NCBI GenBank assembly: GCA_940337035.1 | Contig: CALNHX010003653.1 | Span: forward strand, 1 to 64,000 | Direction of reading: 5' to 3' | DNA: 64,000 bases | Source of the DNA: Agriotes lineatus | Lineage: Eukaryota; Arthropoda; Insecta; Coleoptera; Elateridae | In this document: positions 1-10,690 of the stretch, piece after piece | Layout of the letters: each line of letters opens with the position of its first letter | Position numbering within the stretch: the stretch's first letter is position 1 | The notes under the pieces: model-generated | What the model was told of the DNA's origin: nothing | The model's database searches: none | What the model saw: only the letters and a program-made list of their open reading frames with translations | Program-made: the position numbers and the translations under genes

Positions 1-1750
1 AATCTGTCCCTTGCAACTGGTTAAATTTAGGCCATGTGTTAGCTTCTTGATTTAACCAATGTGGCCCATGCCACCATAACGATGAGGTCGCAAGCGTATC
101 GGTCGATACACCTCGTGACAATAGATCAGCAGGATTATCACTGCTCCTAACATGACGCCAATCAAACGTATTTGTGAGTTTATGGATTTCGCTTACGCGA
201 TTGGCAACAAACGTTTTCCAATTACTTGGTTCGGCACTCAGCCATGAAAGGACAATGGTAGAATCACACCAAAAATAATATTTTGCAATCTTAAGATCTA
301 ATGTTTTACTAATTTTATGAATTAGTTGGGCTAATAACAATGCACCGCTCAGTTCTAGTCTATGTAAAGACACGGTTTTTAATGGTGCAACCCTAGTTTT
401 TGCACATAAATGCGTGGAATAATCCCCTTGGCGGTTTGCAGATCTAATATAGACCGTTGCGCCATAAGTAACCTCAGAACTATCACAAAAACCATGCATC
501 TCAAATATGATAGGCTCCTGTACAGAGACTACACACCTAGGAATATTTCATTTATATAACTCCTTGAAGTTTGCTACAAAGTTGGTCCACTGCAGTTGTA
601 TATGATGTGGTACAGAGTCATCCCAACCAATTTTTTCCGCCCAAATTGCGTGTAGAATAATTTTTGCAGTTATTAATACTGGACCAATTAAACCCAAAGG
701 ATCAAAAAGTTGGGCAATAGTAGATAAAACCGATCGTTTGGTCACCTTTGTTGGTTTTGCACATTGCATTATTTAATACTTTATTGTATCGGAATGGTTA
801 TTCCACATTAATCCTAGTGTTTTTGTATCACCTTGTTTGTTGATGATTTGATTTTCAGGAGAATCAACGCGACTTTGTGGGACTAAATCTGCGTTATTCG
901 AGTACCACTTTTGAAGTTCAAAACCTTCTCTAAATAATGCCTCTGTCAGTTCGTCGCGGATGGCTTTTAATTTTTTGACTGAATTAGCTCCAGATAATAC
1001 GTCATCGACATAGAAATCCTTTAATATTACATTATAAGCTAAAGGATAGTTTAACTTTTCGTCTACAGCTAATTGTTGAAGGCAACGAACAGCTAAAAAT
1101 GGTGCACATGCTGTGCCATAAGTGACAGTGTTTAAACGGTATGTTTTTATAGGTTCGTCTGGAGTGTTTCGCCATAAAATTTTCTAAAAATGTCTGTGAC
1201 TACTATCAACAACAATTTGTCAATACATTTTTGTAATGTCAGCCGTAAACACATACTTATAAATTCTAAATCGAGTGACAATAGAAAACAAGTCTTATTG
1301 AATTGTAGGACCAACTAACATGTGTCATTTAAACTCACTCCGGTTGTTGTTTTGGCTGAACCGTTAAACACTACTCTCAATTTTGTGGTGACAATCTCAG
1401 TTTTGATTACCGCATGGTGTGGTAAAAAGTATGCATTTAGATCATTTGAAATTTCGTTTGAAGGCGCTAATTCCATGTGTCCTAACTTCAAATATTCTTT
1501 AATGAACGAAGCATAATTTTTACTTAAATCAACTTGTTTTTTAAATTTGCGTTCCAACGCATGAAAACGTTGTAATGCATTGTCCCTTGACAGTCCTAAA
1601 TTTGGATTTTCTAGTTTGAATGGAAGTTGTACCACAAAACGACCTTTCATTGTTGCGCCTATGGGTATCTAAGAAATGCTGTTCGCACAGCAATTCCTTT
1701 TTTGTTAAATTCCTTTCATCCTTGCCGTCTTCTATATCCCAAAATCTTGT
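1..1750 (-). pseudogene. BEL/Pao pol region (RT, Pao region, start of integrase), frameshifted
   Basis: Minus-strand translation gives the RT N-terminal region in two frames that switch near 1650 (the LCEQHFLDTHRRNNE stretch and the RFVVQLPFKLENPNLGL stretch). The catalytic FYVDDVLSG lies near 985-1020. The Pao segment starting LSTIAQLFDPLGLIGP is at 548-769. The WWHGPHWL motif at about 60-100 shows that the integrase follows to the left of the window. The RT catalytic YVDD is still present, but frameshifts make the copy non-functional. Protein similarity continues across the MITE at 1753-2174, so the MITE arrived later. Confidence 0.85.
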
Positions 1751-1752
1751 TA

Positions 1753-2174
1753 TAGTATTCCAACCAAAAATTGGAAAGCTATTTAAAATCCAGTACACCT
1801 TGGAAAGTGTAAGTCATGTCTAAGTTGGTTTCGTACAATCAGTAAATAATATTCTAATGTCAATCAGCTTTCAAGTAATGACAGTTCATCTGCAAATTGT
1901 ACATGTAACTGTTTTGTTAAGGCATTGTAACATTGTGCATGATTTAAGTATGTATTAGTTTGAGTTTTTAAAACCGTATAGTAGCATAAAAAATGTTGAA
2001 AAACGTATATGTCTTCCAAACTTCCCAATGCATCTGTCAACTTTGAAGGTTATTATCGAAGTGTCACTGAATGACAATCAAACAGTAATTTTATGAATTA
2101 AATTACGAAGTGACTTACTGTTCCCAATGCTGGCCTGATTTTAAATAGCTTTCCAATTTCTGGTTGGAATACTA
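1753..2174. mobile_element. MITE with 38-bp TIRs and TA target duplication, inside BEL/Pao
   Basis: The left end 1753-1790 and the right end 2137-2174 are inverted repeats that differ at about one base, starting TAGTATTCCAACC. The pair is flanked by TA at 1751-1752 and 2175-2176. Removing the element plus one TA leaves the surrounding BEL/Pao reading frame continuous, which fixes both ends. No coding capacity is visible in the 422 bp. TA duplication and TIRs suggest Tc1/mariner-type mobilisation; the family is not identified. Confidence 0.85.
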
Positions 2175-2176
2175 TA

Positions 2177-4045
2177 CCTGCTGTTCTAACATATTTAATG
2201 TAAGATTACAAGATATATTTGAAACAATTAGTTCGCTACTAATTGTGCCGCCAAAAATCCAACCTAACTTGGTGTTTTGCAAATATGGTTGTCCCCTTCC
2301 TAATTTCATTTGCTCTTGACAAATTAAACCACAAAACAATTCTGCACCTAGCAGCAAATCAATTGGACCCGATGCGTTAAAGTTGGGATCCGAAAGCTTG
2401 ATACCTTGTGGAATTTTCATTGAAGACGCATTAAAACTAAATGATGGCAAGTTTTCTGTTATTTTTGATAAAACTAAGCAATCTACATTTGCTACGAAGT
2501 TGCTTATACGTGATTTCATTTCAACGTTTATTGGCTCAGTCACCTTACTGTGGGATTTATTGATGCCCGCTATGAGCAAATCTACGGATATTGTAGCAAG
2601 ACCTAATTTTTGACATAACGCTTTTGTTACAAAATTTGATTGCGATCCAACATCTAAAAAAGATCGACATAGGTGCAAATTGCCGTGCACATCAGTAAGA
2701 TGAACGCGTGCAGTTGACAATAAAACTTGACTCAACCCCTTATTGTTTTGGCAATGGGCATTTATCAGTGTATTATTTTCACTGGGTTCAGGACTTGACC
2801 TTGAAGGGCCTGCTACTGAATCTAACTGAGTAATTATTTTATTTGTGTAATTGTTGTCTTGTGTATTTTCTTTTGGCTGCGTATTCAGATGCAGCAATGT
2901 ATTATGCCGTTTATAGCATATCCTACAATTGCGTGCAAAACAATGGCTTGCGGTGTGATTTGCCTTGAAACAATTCAAACACAACTTTATTGTTTTTATT
3001 TGATTGATTCTGCTTTCAACGGGCAATTTTAAAAACTGATCACACTGATGAATTGAATGATTACTTTTGCATAACTGACAATTTTTAAAGTGTCCCTTTG
3101 AAAATGGGTTTAATTTATTTACAGGTTTGGTTAAATTTAATGATTCTAATAATTGACCTCTGTGTTTTAAGAACTCAATCATGTCGTTTATTTCCGGGAT
3201 ATCTTTTGTTAAGCTTTATTCCCATTCCCTTTTTGTTACAAAATCGAATTTTGAGGTAATTAAATGAATTAATAAAGAATCTGCCAATGGGCTTCTTGCT
3301 AAACCTAAGTTATTTAGTACCTTAAGATTAATAACTATCGAATCTATTAAATTTCTAATTTGAACGAAAGAGTCCTTTGTTATAGTAGGTAAGTTAAATA
3401 ATGCGCTTATGTAATTTTTGATTAGTAGCCGTTTGTTTTCAAATCTAGCCTTTAATTGATCCCAAGCGATTTCATAATTGTCGGCTGTTACACTTAACGG
3501 TTCTATTAATCTAGCCGCTTCGTCTTTTAAACATGAATTTAAATTAAAAAAAACTTCTGCACCCTTGATAATTTATCGTTTTGATCAATTAACGCTGAAA
3601 ATGTTTCATAAAAAGAATGCCATTGGCTATAATCGCCTGCAAACACAGGTAAATTTAGCGAGGGAAGTTTTAGTTGATTTTCAAATTGGACGCTATTAAT
3701 GTTATTGTTGCTCGTTGCCGAGTCTTCGTTATGACGAACTGCGCTTGCCGCTTGTGAATGTTCTTCCAAAAAAATATTTATTCGGGCCATAAGACTAAAA
3801 TAATCGTTTTCGAATGAGATTCGATCGTTTGTTTGACTATCATCGCCTACAAGGTTTTCAATTTGATCTTGTGTTTGCTCGTACTCATCAAAAATAGCTT
3901 CACTTTTTGAAAGCCGTAATTTTAAATCAACAGCACCAGTGTTGTCGTTGCAAGTTTTAAAAAATGTGTCCAACCTTGTTAAACGTGTCTTTATCTTGCC
4001 GCGTTTTGAAATTAAATCTCTTAGTTCAGTTTCCATTTCTGACAC
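2177..4045 (-). pseudogene. BEL/Pao gag and aspartic protease region
   Basis: The reading frame begins at the ATG at 4045 (MSEMETELRDLI). An N-terminal coiled-coil-like region is followed by the DUF1759 signature around FAGDYSQWHSFYETF. The first frame stops at 3539; coding similarity resumes by 3182 with cysteine/histidine clusters (CQLCKSNHSIHQC, CLNCFKANHTASHC) of nucleocapsid zinc-knuckle type. A retropepsin-like domain follows, with the DVGSQSNFV motif where active DUF1758 proteases have a D-[ST]-G-type site. In the complete family these parts form one polyprotein; here at least one frame break (about 3183-3538) separates them. The frame runs into the MITE at 2176. Confidence 0.85.
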
Positions 4046-4414
4046 TCAACAAAATTATTGAAAATTACAGAAGTAATACAAAATGAAATTCAACTTGAAT
4101 GAAATGTGCCGGCAGCCACACACAAAGAAAAGTATTTAAATAACGGAAGTGGCAAAGGAAAGGATTAGATGGATTCTAGCCCAACTGACCTGCAGATTTT
4201 TCCTTTGTTCAGTCACGCCCTATGCTGATGGTCGGTCCGATCTTACGGTGGACAAGTGCGTCCCAGATGTTGACGTTGAGGTAGAATTTTGCCTTCCCTT
4301 GGAAGCTGCTTCTGTACCCCAGCTTGTGATCCGAAACCATGCAACTCTTGATATTCTTGTTATATTAATTGATTTTGCCTTGATTAAGGATATCCGGCTG
4401 CGTCGAAGGACCAA

Positions 4415-4616
4415 TGTTTGATACGGTTATGTCGTATTTTAAATAAATTACTCCCTCGGGATTTTAACTATTTATTTGAGCTTACTTACACTAAGCCACA
4501 AGTTAACACAATGTTACCCTGCAATGGAGCTGTACCGTACTACCTAAATTTTTGGGCTCGGTGCTAAATTTCACCCCACCCTGGTCAGACTTTAAATGTT
4601 GGCGTAAACAGTAACA
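4415..4616 (-). repeat. Putative 5' LTR of the BEL/Pao element
   Basis: On the minus strand the segment starts TGTTACTGTTTACG at 4616 and ends AAACA at 4415, directly before TTGGTCCTTCG. That short leader motif typically follows the 5' LTR in insect BEL elements. The length would be 202 bp. The 3' LTR lies outside the window, so the boundaries rest on the TG..CA ends and the leader motif only. Confidence 0.5.
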
Positions 4617-4692
4617 TTTTGCAAAATATAAAAATTATATTGTTTGTAACATTTTGCAAATAAACTTTATTATTATTTGTAAGTTAAACAAT
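4617..4692. repeat. Short direct repeat and LINE-tail-like AT stretch
   Basis: GTAACATTTTGCAAA occurs twice (4611 and 4650), followed by AATAAACTTTATTATTATT. That resembles the polyadenylation-like end and ATT repeats of the LINE ending at 36878. It is probably a LINE 3' tail remnant. Confidence 0.35.
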
Positions 4693-5085
4693 AATAGTAT
4701 ATTATTATATGAGCGATTATGAAAGCCATTATTCACGAAGAAGACATTTGCGCCACAAGCCGAAGGCGCGTGGCGCAAGTCATCTGAGTAAATAATGGCC
4801 ATAATCGCGAATATAATACGATATTTTATCTACTCCTATGCAATAGGAGTCTTGTATTCATATTTCCGAATTGTGACATTTGTGACAGCTGTTAACTTCA
4901 AAAGTCATTTAATAATAAGAATGAATTTTGTGATTGGCTACAACCTATTGAATAATGAAAATAAATTTTTTTGATTGGTTGCAACTTGCAAACTATTAAA
5001 TAATAAAAATGGAATTTTATGATTGGCTGCAAACTGTGAATTATGAATCATTATTAATAGCCATTGTACAGTAGGAGTAGATAAA
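4693..5085 (+). mobile_element. Hairpin-TIR element, family 2
   Basis: A long imperfect hairpin occupies about 4693-4836. Its arms meet at a GCC-GAA-GGC apex near 4760-4768, flanked by GCGCCAC and GTGGCGC. It is followed at once by ATTTTATCTACTCCT (4823-4837); the inverse copy AGGAGTAGATAAAAT is at 5073-5087. The body holds three imperfect direct repeats of about 45 bp, each with a TGATTGG core (about 4931, 4971 and 5019). No coding capacity is seen. The architecture is shared with the elements at 5439, 12360, 14738, 29917, 56332 and 57654. Confidence 0.7.
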
Positions 5086-5438
5086 ATAATTAAACGAAGC
5101 CTAAATATGTCGTTTTCAATAATATGGTTGTCAAAGGTAGCGCCCAAAAAAATTTTATTTTCGAAAATGCGCCTGCGTAAATGCGATTTTTAGATATAAC
5201 ACCTATCAACATCATTGGTTTCAGAAAATGTATTCGCCAAAAAAGTCTCCCATACGAATTCAACTTTTAACAGCGTTTTACATTATAGATATTAACGACA
5301 CTGGTTTGATTTTGGGCATCTGCGGCAATTAAAAGAGTTTCGTTAAATGTCATAAGCAGACGTGTACCTATTGTTCAATATCTTATCTTCATCAAAAAAC
5401 TCTAGGTCAATGTATTTTTTGTTTCTAAAAAAGACGGT
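5086..5438. other. Unassigned spacer
   Basis: AT-rich sequence with no convincing reading frame, RNA gene or repeat pair recognised. Confidence 0.5.
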
Positions 5439-5662
5439 AATAGTTATTTACTATACAAGTGGGGTAAGTGCATCATTAATATACGGGTATGTAAGCACAC
5501 AAGTATATTAATGATACATTATCACACATGTATTGTACAACATTTTATCTCGACTGCCTTAAATTAGAAGTAACTACAAAAATATCGGCAGAAGTAATGA
5601 AATTTAAATTGCGTAATGAAATTTGAGTTACGTAATGAGTTTCACGTAACGTAAATGGATGT
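5439..5662 (+). mobile_element. Hairpin-TIR element, family 1, copy A (truncated)
   Basis: It starts AATAGTTATTTACTATACAA and carries the same hairpin arms as the copies at 57654 and 12360 (TGCATCATTAATATAC paired with GTATATTAATGATACATT). ATTTTATCT follows near 5550. The body diverges from the other copies and its right end is lost: a solo LTR begins at 5667, and possible family-1 body sequence (TTATTACC) follows that LTR at about 6303. Confidence 0.65.
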
Positions 5663-5666
5663 CATT

Positions 5667-6298
5667 TGTTAGCTTTTTACTTACCTTTAGGTCGTCGCTC
5701 TTTAATTATTTAACTCAACAATTGAACATTATATAAGTGTACTTGAGGCCCGTCTACTAGCAACAGTGAAGACGTCGCGAATTCTTTAATTAAGATGTTA
5801 AAGGGAGCGCCAACAAGTTAATACTCAGGCACGCTGATATATGTCAAGAAACTTGTAACTTCACTGTATATCTAAATAAACAATTATTGAACTCAATGCT
5901 TGTAATTAAAATGAAAGAGAGCAATACCCTTAACTAGTTTTATTATCAATCAAAACTTGAGACATCCAAAATTAGCGTATTATATGAACGGGACGGAGTA
6001 CCCCTCTTAACTTAAACTACTAGTCTTTCTAATGTTTACACAGCGTTATCATATGCAAAATATCATCAAAATCACTTATCTGTTCGTGGTTACACTTGTA
6101 GACGTTTAATGAATCAGATTAACTGTCAGCTTGACAGCTCCCAATCGTCCTCAGTCAGTTTATCTTTTTCCTCTAGTGATGCCAATCTGATATTAATTTT
6201 TATGAGTTATTATCGCATTAATCCCACTTGATCTCTTATTCAACACTTATATATTGTAGATTACTAGTATTTTTATCATATGCTTTTAGCACGTAACA
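5667..6298 (-). mobile_element. Solo LTR with CATT target duplication
   Basis: The + strand begins TGTTAGC and ends CGTAACA, flanked by CATT at 5663-5666 and 6299-6302. It matches, in inverse orientation, the LTRs at 26632-27581 and 29113-29869, but lacks about 300 bp found in those (equivalent to roughly 26785-27085). A 4-bp duplication and TGTTA..TAACA ends fit a Gypsy-type LTR retrotransposon reduced to one LTR by LTR-LTR recombination. Confidence 0.85.
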
Positions 6299-6302
6299 CA
6301 TT

Positions 6303-7060
6303 TTATTACCTGAGTTAGATAATGGTATTCAATAACTAACCCAAATTAATTTGCTTCATATTCTTATTTGGGTATTTCGTGTCATAATAAATTTTCGACA
6401 AATTAATCTATAAAATCTGTACCTACTTATCATAAGAAATAATTTTGAAGGACTTCAAAAATTACCATTTAAAAAACGGAATTGATTTAATGTGTGCATT
6501 TTGAGCTCTCTGTATAGCTTTAATACCCAGAGAACGGAAAGCACAATATGTGAAACTTTAACGCAATTACGTATAAGGTTTTGGTGCATTCGGTTGTTTG
6601 TTTTAACATAGTGTTTAAATTTTTATTTTTACAGTTTGTTATCCGTTGTATTAAAACACCTTAAGGGGTTTAATTTTTTTTTAATCTTCAAACTCACAGT
6701 TTAATTTAGGGGTATGAAGTAATATACCAAAAGAAAGCTCATTAAAAGGGCTTTTCAAAAATACAAAAAATATAGTGCGTTCCATTTAAAAAATCAAAAT
6801 TATTAAATTAGCAGATGTTGAGCACCCTGTATAGCATTAATACCCACAGCCACCATTTCACACTCGAAAAATACCTTACGAAAAACGCAATTTATTGGCA
6901 ATGTTTTCTTTCATTCAATTGTTTTCTGTTACTTACAGCGGCCACTTGAAATTCGACGTTATTTGCATAGAATCGTGAATATCTCCAAAACAGTTGACGC
7001 TAGACGGCTAGACCCATATAACTTGATGTTAAAACGATTAGTATTACAACACGGAACTTT
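6303..7060. other. Diverged foldback remnants
   Basis: No reading frame is supported. Two diverged direct copies of a segment containing CCATTTAAAAAA and CTGTATAGC(A/T)TTAATACCCA occur at about 6464-6530 and 6780-6850. They look like old nonautonomous DNA-transposon remains. Confidence 0.4.
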
Positions 7061-7141
7061 TAGTTAACTAAATATGGGGCATTCCATTTAAAAAAAAATG
7101 ACTGTATAATCAAAACTATTTTGGTAATCTGCATCGCCTTC

Positions 7142-7250
7142 GTACAATGGCGGACAATAAATGTAAATTTGACATAGACTACAGTGCCACCAACATAAAC
7201 AGTGCCAAGTGAATGACAGGCCGGCCTAAATTTATTGTCCGCCATTGTAC
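7142..7250. mobile_element. 109-bp palindromic MITE
   Basis: The ends GTACAATGGCGGACAATAAA (7142) and its inverse (to 7250) pair over at least 20 bp around a short spacer. Nothing is coded. The short peptide frame across it is a by-product of the palindrome. Confidence 0.7.
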
Positions 7251-7260
7251 CTACAACTTT

Positions 7261-7978
7261 TATACAGTGCTGTCGTAAAGTAGTGGATAAATTCGTTAAA
7301 AATTCAAGGAATAACTTTTGAAAAAAACGCTGGAACCCGTCGATTTTTATTTATATTTGCGCATTTTTTTAAATCTATACATACAGGGTGACTCGCGTAG
7401 AAGGTATGACGTTATCGATGTTTTTTTAATGGCAACCCCATTTTTAGTACGAACTTTGAAACAACGCATTTTTTTACTTACGCTAAGATAATTTTTGAGT
7501 ATAAGTAACATGACCAAAATTTAAGAAAATAATTTTAAAATTGAAAAATACTAAATTTAATTTTAGGAAGTATGTATACGTTTTTATCAATGACAGCGAT
7601 CAATAAAACACATGCCGGTCGTCTTGGCTACTGTCACGCAGTGCACAATTTGGACATTTAATTTAGTTGCTTTTGAAGTTATCATTGCAATTAAATTTAG
7701 TATTTTGCAATTTTTTTTCTTCATTTTTGGTCATGTGACCTATACTCAAAAATTAGATTAGTGTAAGTAAAACAATTTCGTAATAATAAAAGGGGGGTTG
7801 CCATTTAAAAAAAAATCCATAACGTCATACCTTCTACGCGGGTCACCCTGTATGTATAGATTTGATCTAATAAAAAGCGCAAATAAAAATAAAAATCGAA
7901 GGGTTCCAACGTTTTTTCCAAAACATATTCCTTGAATTTTTTATGAATTTATCCAGTACTTTACGAAAGCACTGTATA
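7261..7978. mobile_element. Foldback element, 718 bp, with a nested MITE
   Basis: The ends TATACAGTGCTGTCGTAAAG and GACTTTCGT-type inverse (to 7978) begin arms of roughly 120 bp. Inside them a second pair of TIRs (CAGGGTGACTCGCGTAGAAG at 7384 and its near-inverse ending 7850) marks a nested or composite element. Much of the interior also pairs, for instance around TTTTGAGTATAAGTAACATG. No transposase is present. If the UGT gene continues past its first donor site, this lies in its first intron. Confidence 0.75.
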
Positions 7979-8104
7979 AGCGATTTTTATGTAACTCTCG
8001 TGGTTTTAGAAATATCTTCCACCCGCCTCGTTGCCCGACCCTGCAGCTTTAAAATCCAGTGGGGGTCTAAATCACCTCAATTTCCAAAACTACATTTAAT
8101 TTAC

Positions 8105-8342
8105 CTTCAACTTGATCAATGATGCCGGTCAAGACGACTTCCTTGAAGTTCTTAACGGGGCTCTTGGACGGATAGGGCGTGATTACGGTGATTTCGTGGC
8201 CCTTGGCAGCCAGCTCCTTGAGGACCTTGTCCCCTAATTGGTAGTGGCTGTAGGCTGGCATGTGGAACACACCGAGAATTCGAGCACTGTGGGCCGAACA
8301 TATCGCTGCAGCAAGTACACAAAATGCAACAAAAAGCTGCAT
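8105..8342 (-). CDS. UDP-glycosyltransferase, first coding exon
   Basis: The ATG at 8342 (context AAAATG) opens an 80-residue exon. A hydrophobic signal peptide (about residues 1-19, ending SAHSA) leads into RILGVFHMPAYSHYQLGDK and GHEITVITPYPSKSP. This is the typical N-terminus of insect UGTs, ER-membrane enzymes that transfer sugars from UDP donors to small lipophilic acceptors. The start of the acceptor-binding half is included. The exon ends at a consensus donor (GAAG then GTAAAT, donor at 8104-8103), a phase-1 junction; the frame reads on to 8067 into intron only. No further UGT exon, and no sugar-donor signature domain, was found in the transposon-filled DNA to its left. It could be a complete gene with distant exons or an orphan exon. 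Confidence 0.85.
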
Positions 8343-8700
8343 TTTAAAAAGCTGAATCTAGGAGCCAGTGAATATTTACGGAACCTTCGGCAATTGAGAG
8401 GCAACGGTCGGCACTGACTCTATCTACGCAGAGCGTGGAGGTACGCAATTCTTGCTCTCTGGTTCAGTCCGATATGAACAATATGAACATGAAGTAGTTT
8501 GATTTAAAATGCTTTGCGAGAGGAGTCAGACAGAGAGGGAGAGAACAGAGCAGAGGGCTTATGCCACCGTTTAGATTGAGATTCTAGTAAACAAGTAATC
8601 GTGGAAATTTGGAGGTGAGTGGGGCTAACGAGGACCGAACTCGCGTGTAGTTTCGTTGGAATGTTATGTAACATTAAGTAAACTTAGTCGCCAGCATTGA
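8343..8700 (-). promoter_or_regulatory. Probable 5' flank of the UGT gene
   Basis: This is the DNA directly upstream of the UGT start. On the minus strand TAAATATTC lies about 30 bp before the ATG, a weak TATA-like match. A purine run of GAGAGGAG and AGAGAGGGAGAG type lies at 8516-8560 on the + strand. No clear initiator is seen; the assignment rests on position. Confidence 0.3.
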
Positions 8701-9060
8701 CTACGAATCATGCTGTGTCATTACCTACTCACACGGCATAATAAATTACAGTTCTGATCCCTTCTAACTAACGTGTTATGCTGCTGTTATGTGATGCAAT
8801 AAAGATGCATTTAATTGGTTGTACCAGAATTTTGTTTATTTCTATCTGCAACGCCAAATGATTAAATATACAAGTATCAACTTCTGGATATGAAAAAAAA
8901 TATTGTGATACTGAGATAGATAGTACTTTGGAACTGCTTGCTACTAAAACGTCTTATGTTACTTTTTTAAAAGTTTACAACGTGAACAATCGGTCATTTT
9001 TTTTACTTAGAATTTGTATTATAGTTCACGTTGAACAGCCAAGCTGTGCAGATATATTTA
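8701..9060. other. Unassigned spacer
   Basis: AT-rich, with no convincing reading frame or repeat partner seen. Confidence 0.5.
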
Positions 9061-9771
9061 GGGTCGGGTGGGCCACGTTGAGACAAGTGCACCTTGAGAC
9101 AGATTCGATAATTTTAAATTTGATGCTTTTAGACAGGCGATATACTAGACGCAACTGTATTTTGGTGTGACACGCTGATTAACTGAGTGTGGGAAACAAA
9201 AATTGAAAACTAAAAGTTTTATGACCTCTTTCCGGTTTTTACAACCCCGAAGTATTCGCATGTGCCGACTTCAAACTTGCTCAAATGTTAGTAGGAGTTA
9301 CTTTTTCCAAAATGTTTTAATTTACCCTTATTTGCTAATCCTTGCTTGTCAAACCTCATTAGTTCTAAGTATATTGTGAAGTTAGCACCAAAATGGTAAT
9401 GTCATTTTAATTACTGATCAAAAAGGCTACCTTGAGACAACAGTTTTGGGCCACCATGAGACACTTCTTAAGGTGGTGCAAAATATTTATTACAGTTTTT
9501 AAGCTTTCTATTTAAAACAAGGAACAAATTCTAGTAAAGTAGTATCAAATTAAGCGCATTTTTTCTCTTTCGATTGATATCACTATAAATCTTATCAATT
9601 CAAGCGCCAAGCAGGAATCTGCATATATACGATTTTCTATGCAATTTCCCTATGTTCGCACCTTAAGTGAAACACTCAGTATAATGTATTTAATATAGTA
9701 CAATAAATATACCTTTTTTGTCGTACACTGTTACTATTTTTCATAAATAAACAACTGTCTCATGGAGGCCC

Positions 9772-10610
9772 ACTCATGGGCCACAATGAGACATGGTGCA
9801 GTGTTTAATATATACCGTCTGTTCTATAAAAAAGGCCCCGCCTTCTAGCTACTTTATTATTTATTTTAGACCCAATAAACCTTATATCAAATCAAATGGC
9901 ACATAAAAACCTACATTTTAACACTATCAAACATTTTTTATCTTCAATTGTTTCAGAGTGGTGACGTCACGTGCAATTTTTTTAAATGACACTGTATATA
10001 TTTTTTGACATTTTCTGGTAGAGGTTTTTTTTCTCTTTTCAACAATATAAATATTTTATGCCCTTACATAAGAAAATTTTCGAGAAAAATTAAAAAACTT
10101 TTTTATCGGTGGGAGGCCACCATACAAAACTATAAACAAAAGTGTAACTCAGAAAAACAAAACAATAAACACTTTAGATTATTCTGAAATCTGACAGTTA
10201 AAGCGTTTGGCTACTATTTGCTTTGTTTTTCTGAGTTACACTTTTGTTTACAGTTTTGTATCATGGCCTCCCACTGTGAAAAAGTTTTGTAATTTTTCAC
10301 GAAAATTTTTTTATGCAAGTGCATGAAATATTTATATTGTTGAAAAGAGAAAAAAAACCTCTACCAGAAAATGTCAAAAAATATATACCGTGTCATTTAA
10401 AAAAATTGCACGTGACGTCACCACTCTGAAACAATTGAAGATAAAAAATGTTTGATAGTGTTAAAATGTAGGTTTTTATGTGCCATTTGATTTGATATAA
10501 GGTTTATTGGGTCTAAAATAAATAATAAAGTAGCTAGAAGGCGGGGCCTTTTTTATAGAACAGACGGTATATATTAAACACTGCACCATGTCTCATTGTG
10601 GCCCATGAGT
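9772..10610. repeat. Near-perfect inverted duplication, arms about 415 bp
   Basis: The left arm (9772-10185) and right arm (10197-10610) are inverse copies with an axis near 10191. The outer 250 bp or so of each arm look identical, while the part near the centre has substitutions and small gaps. The arms include the flanking phrase ACTCATGGGCCACAATGAGA, which belongs to the surrounding element, as well as a CGTCTGTTCTATAAAAAAGG motif. Part of the right arm (about 10490-10570) is repeated directly at 10611-10690. Confidence 0.85.
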
Positions 10611-10690
10611 GATTTGATATAAGGTTTATTGGGTCTAAAATAAATAATAAAGTAGCTAGAAGGCGGGGCCTTTTTTATAGAACAGACTGT

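Larger units (their letters stand above)
1..4616 (-). mobile_element. BEL/Pao LTR retrotransposon, degenerate, 3' part off window
   Basis: On the minus strand the order is a putative 5' LTR (4616-4415), a leader, gag and protease, reverse transcriptase, the Pao-specific region and the junction leading to RNase H and integrase, which runs off the left edge. This is the order of BEL/Pao elements. Diagnostic pieces are a DUF1759-type gag, CCHC-like zinc knuckles, a DUF1758-type aspartic protease, an RT with FYVDDVLSG, and the WWHGPHWL motif near position 80 typical of the region before the integrase. The copy is dead: reading frames are broken near 1650 and between 780 and 1315, and a MITE sits inside it. 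Confidence 0.9.

Noticed and set aside
4741..4800. Hammerhead ribozyme in the hairpins of the hairpin-TIR elements
   Set aside because: The CUGANGA and GAAA cores are not found in the needed arrangement at 4741-4800 or 29985-30020; no self-cleaving motif is supported.
10005..10187. 60-residue frame
   Set aside because: It lies in one arm of the inverted duplication and its counterpart in the other arm is disrupted; not under coding constraint.
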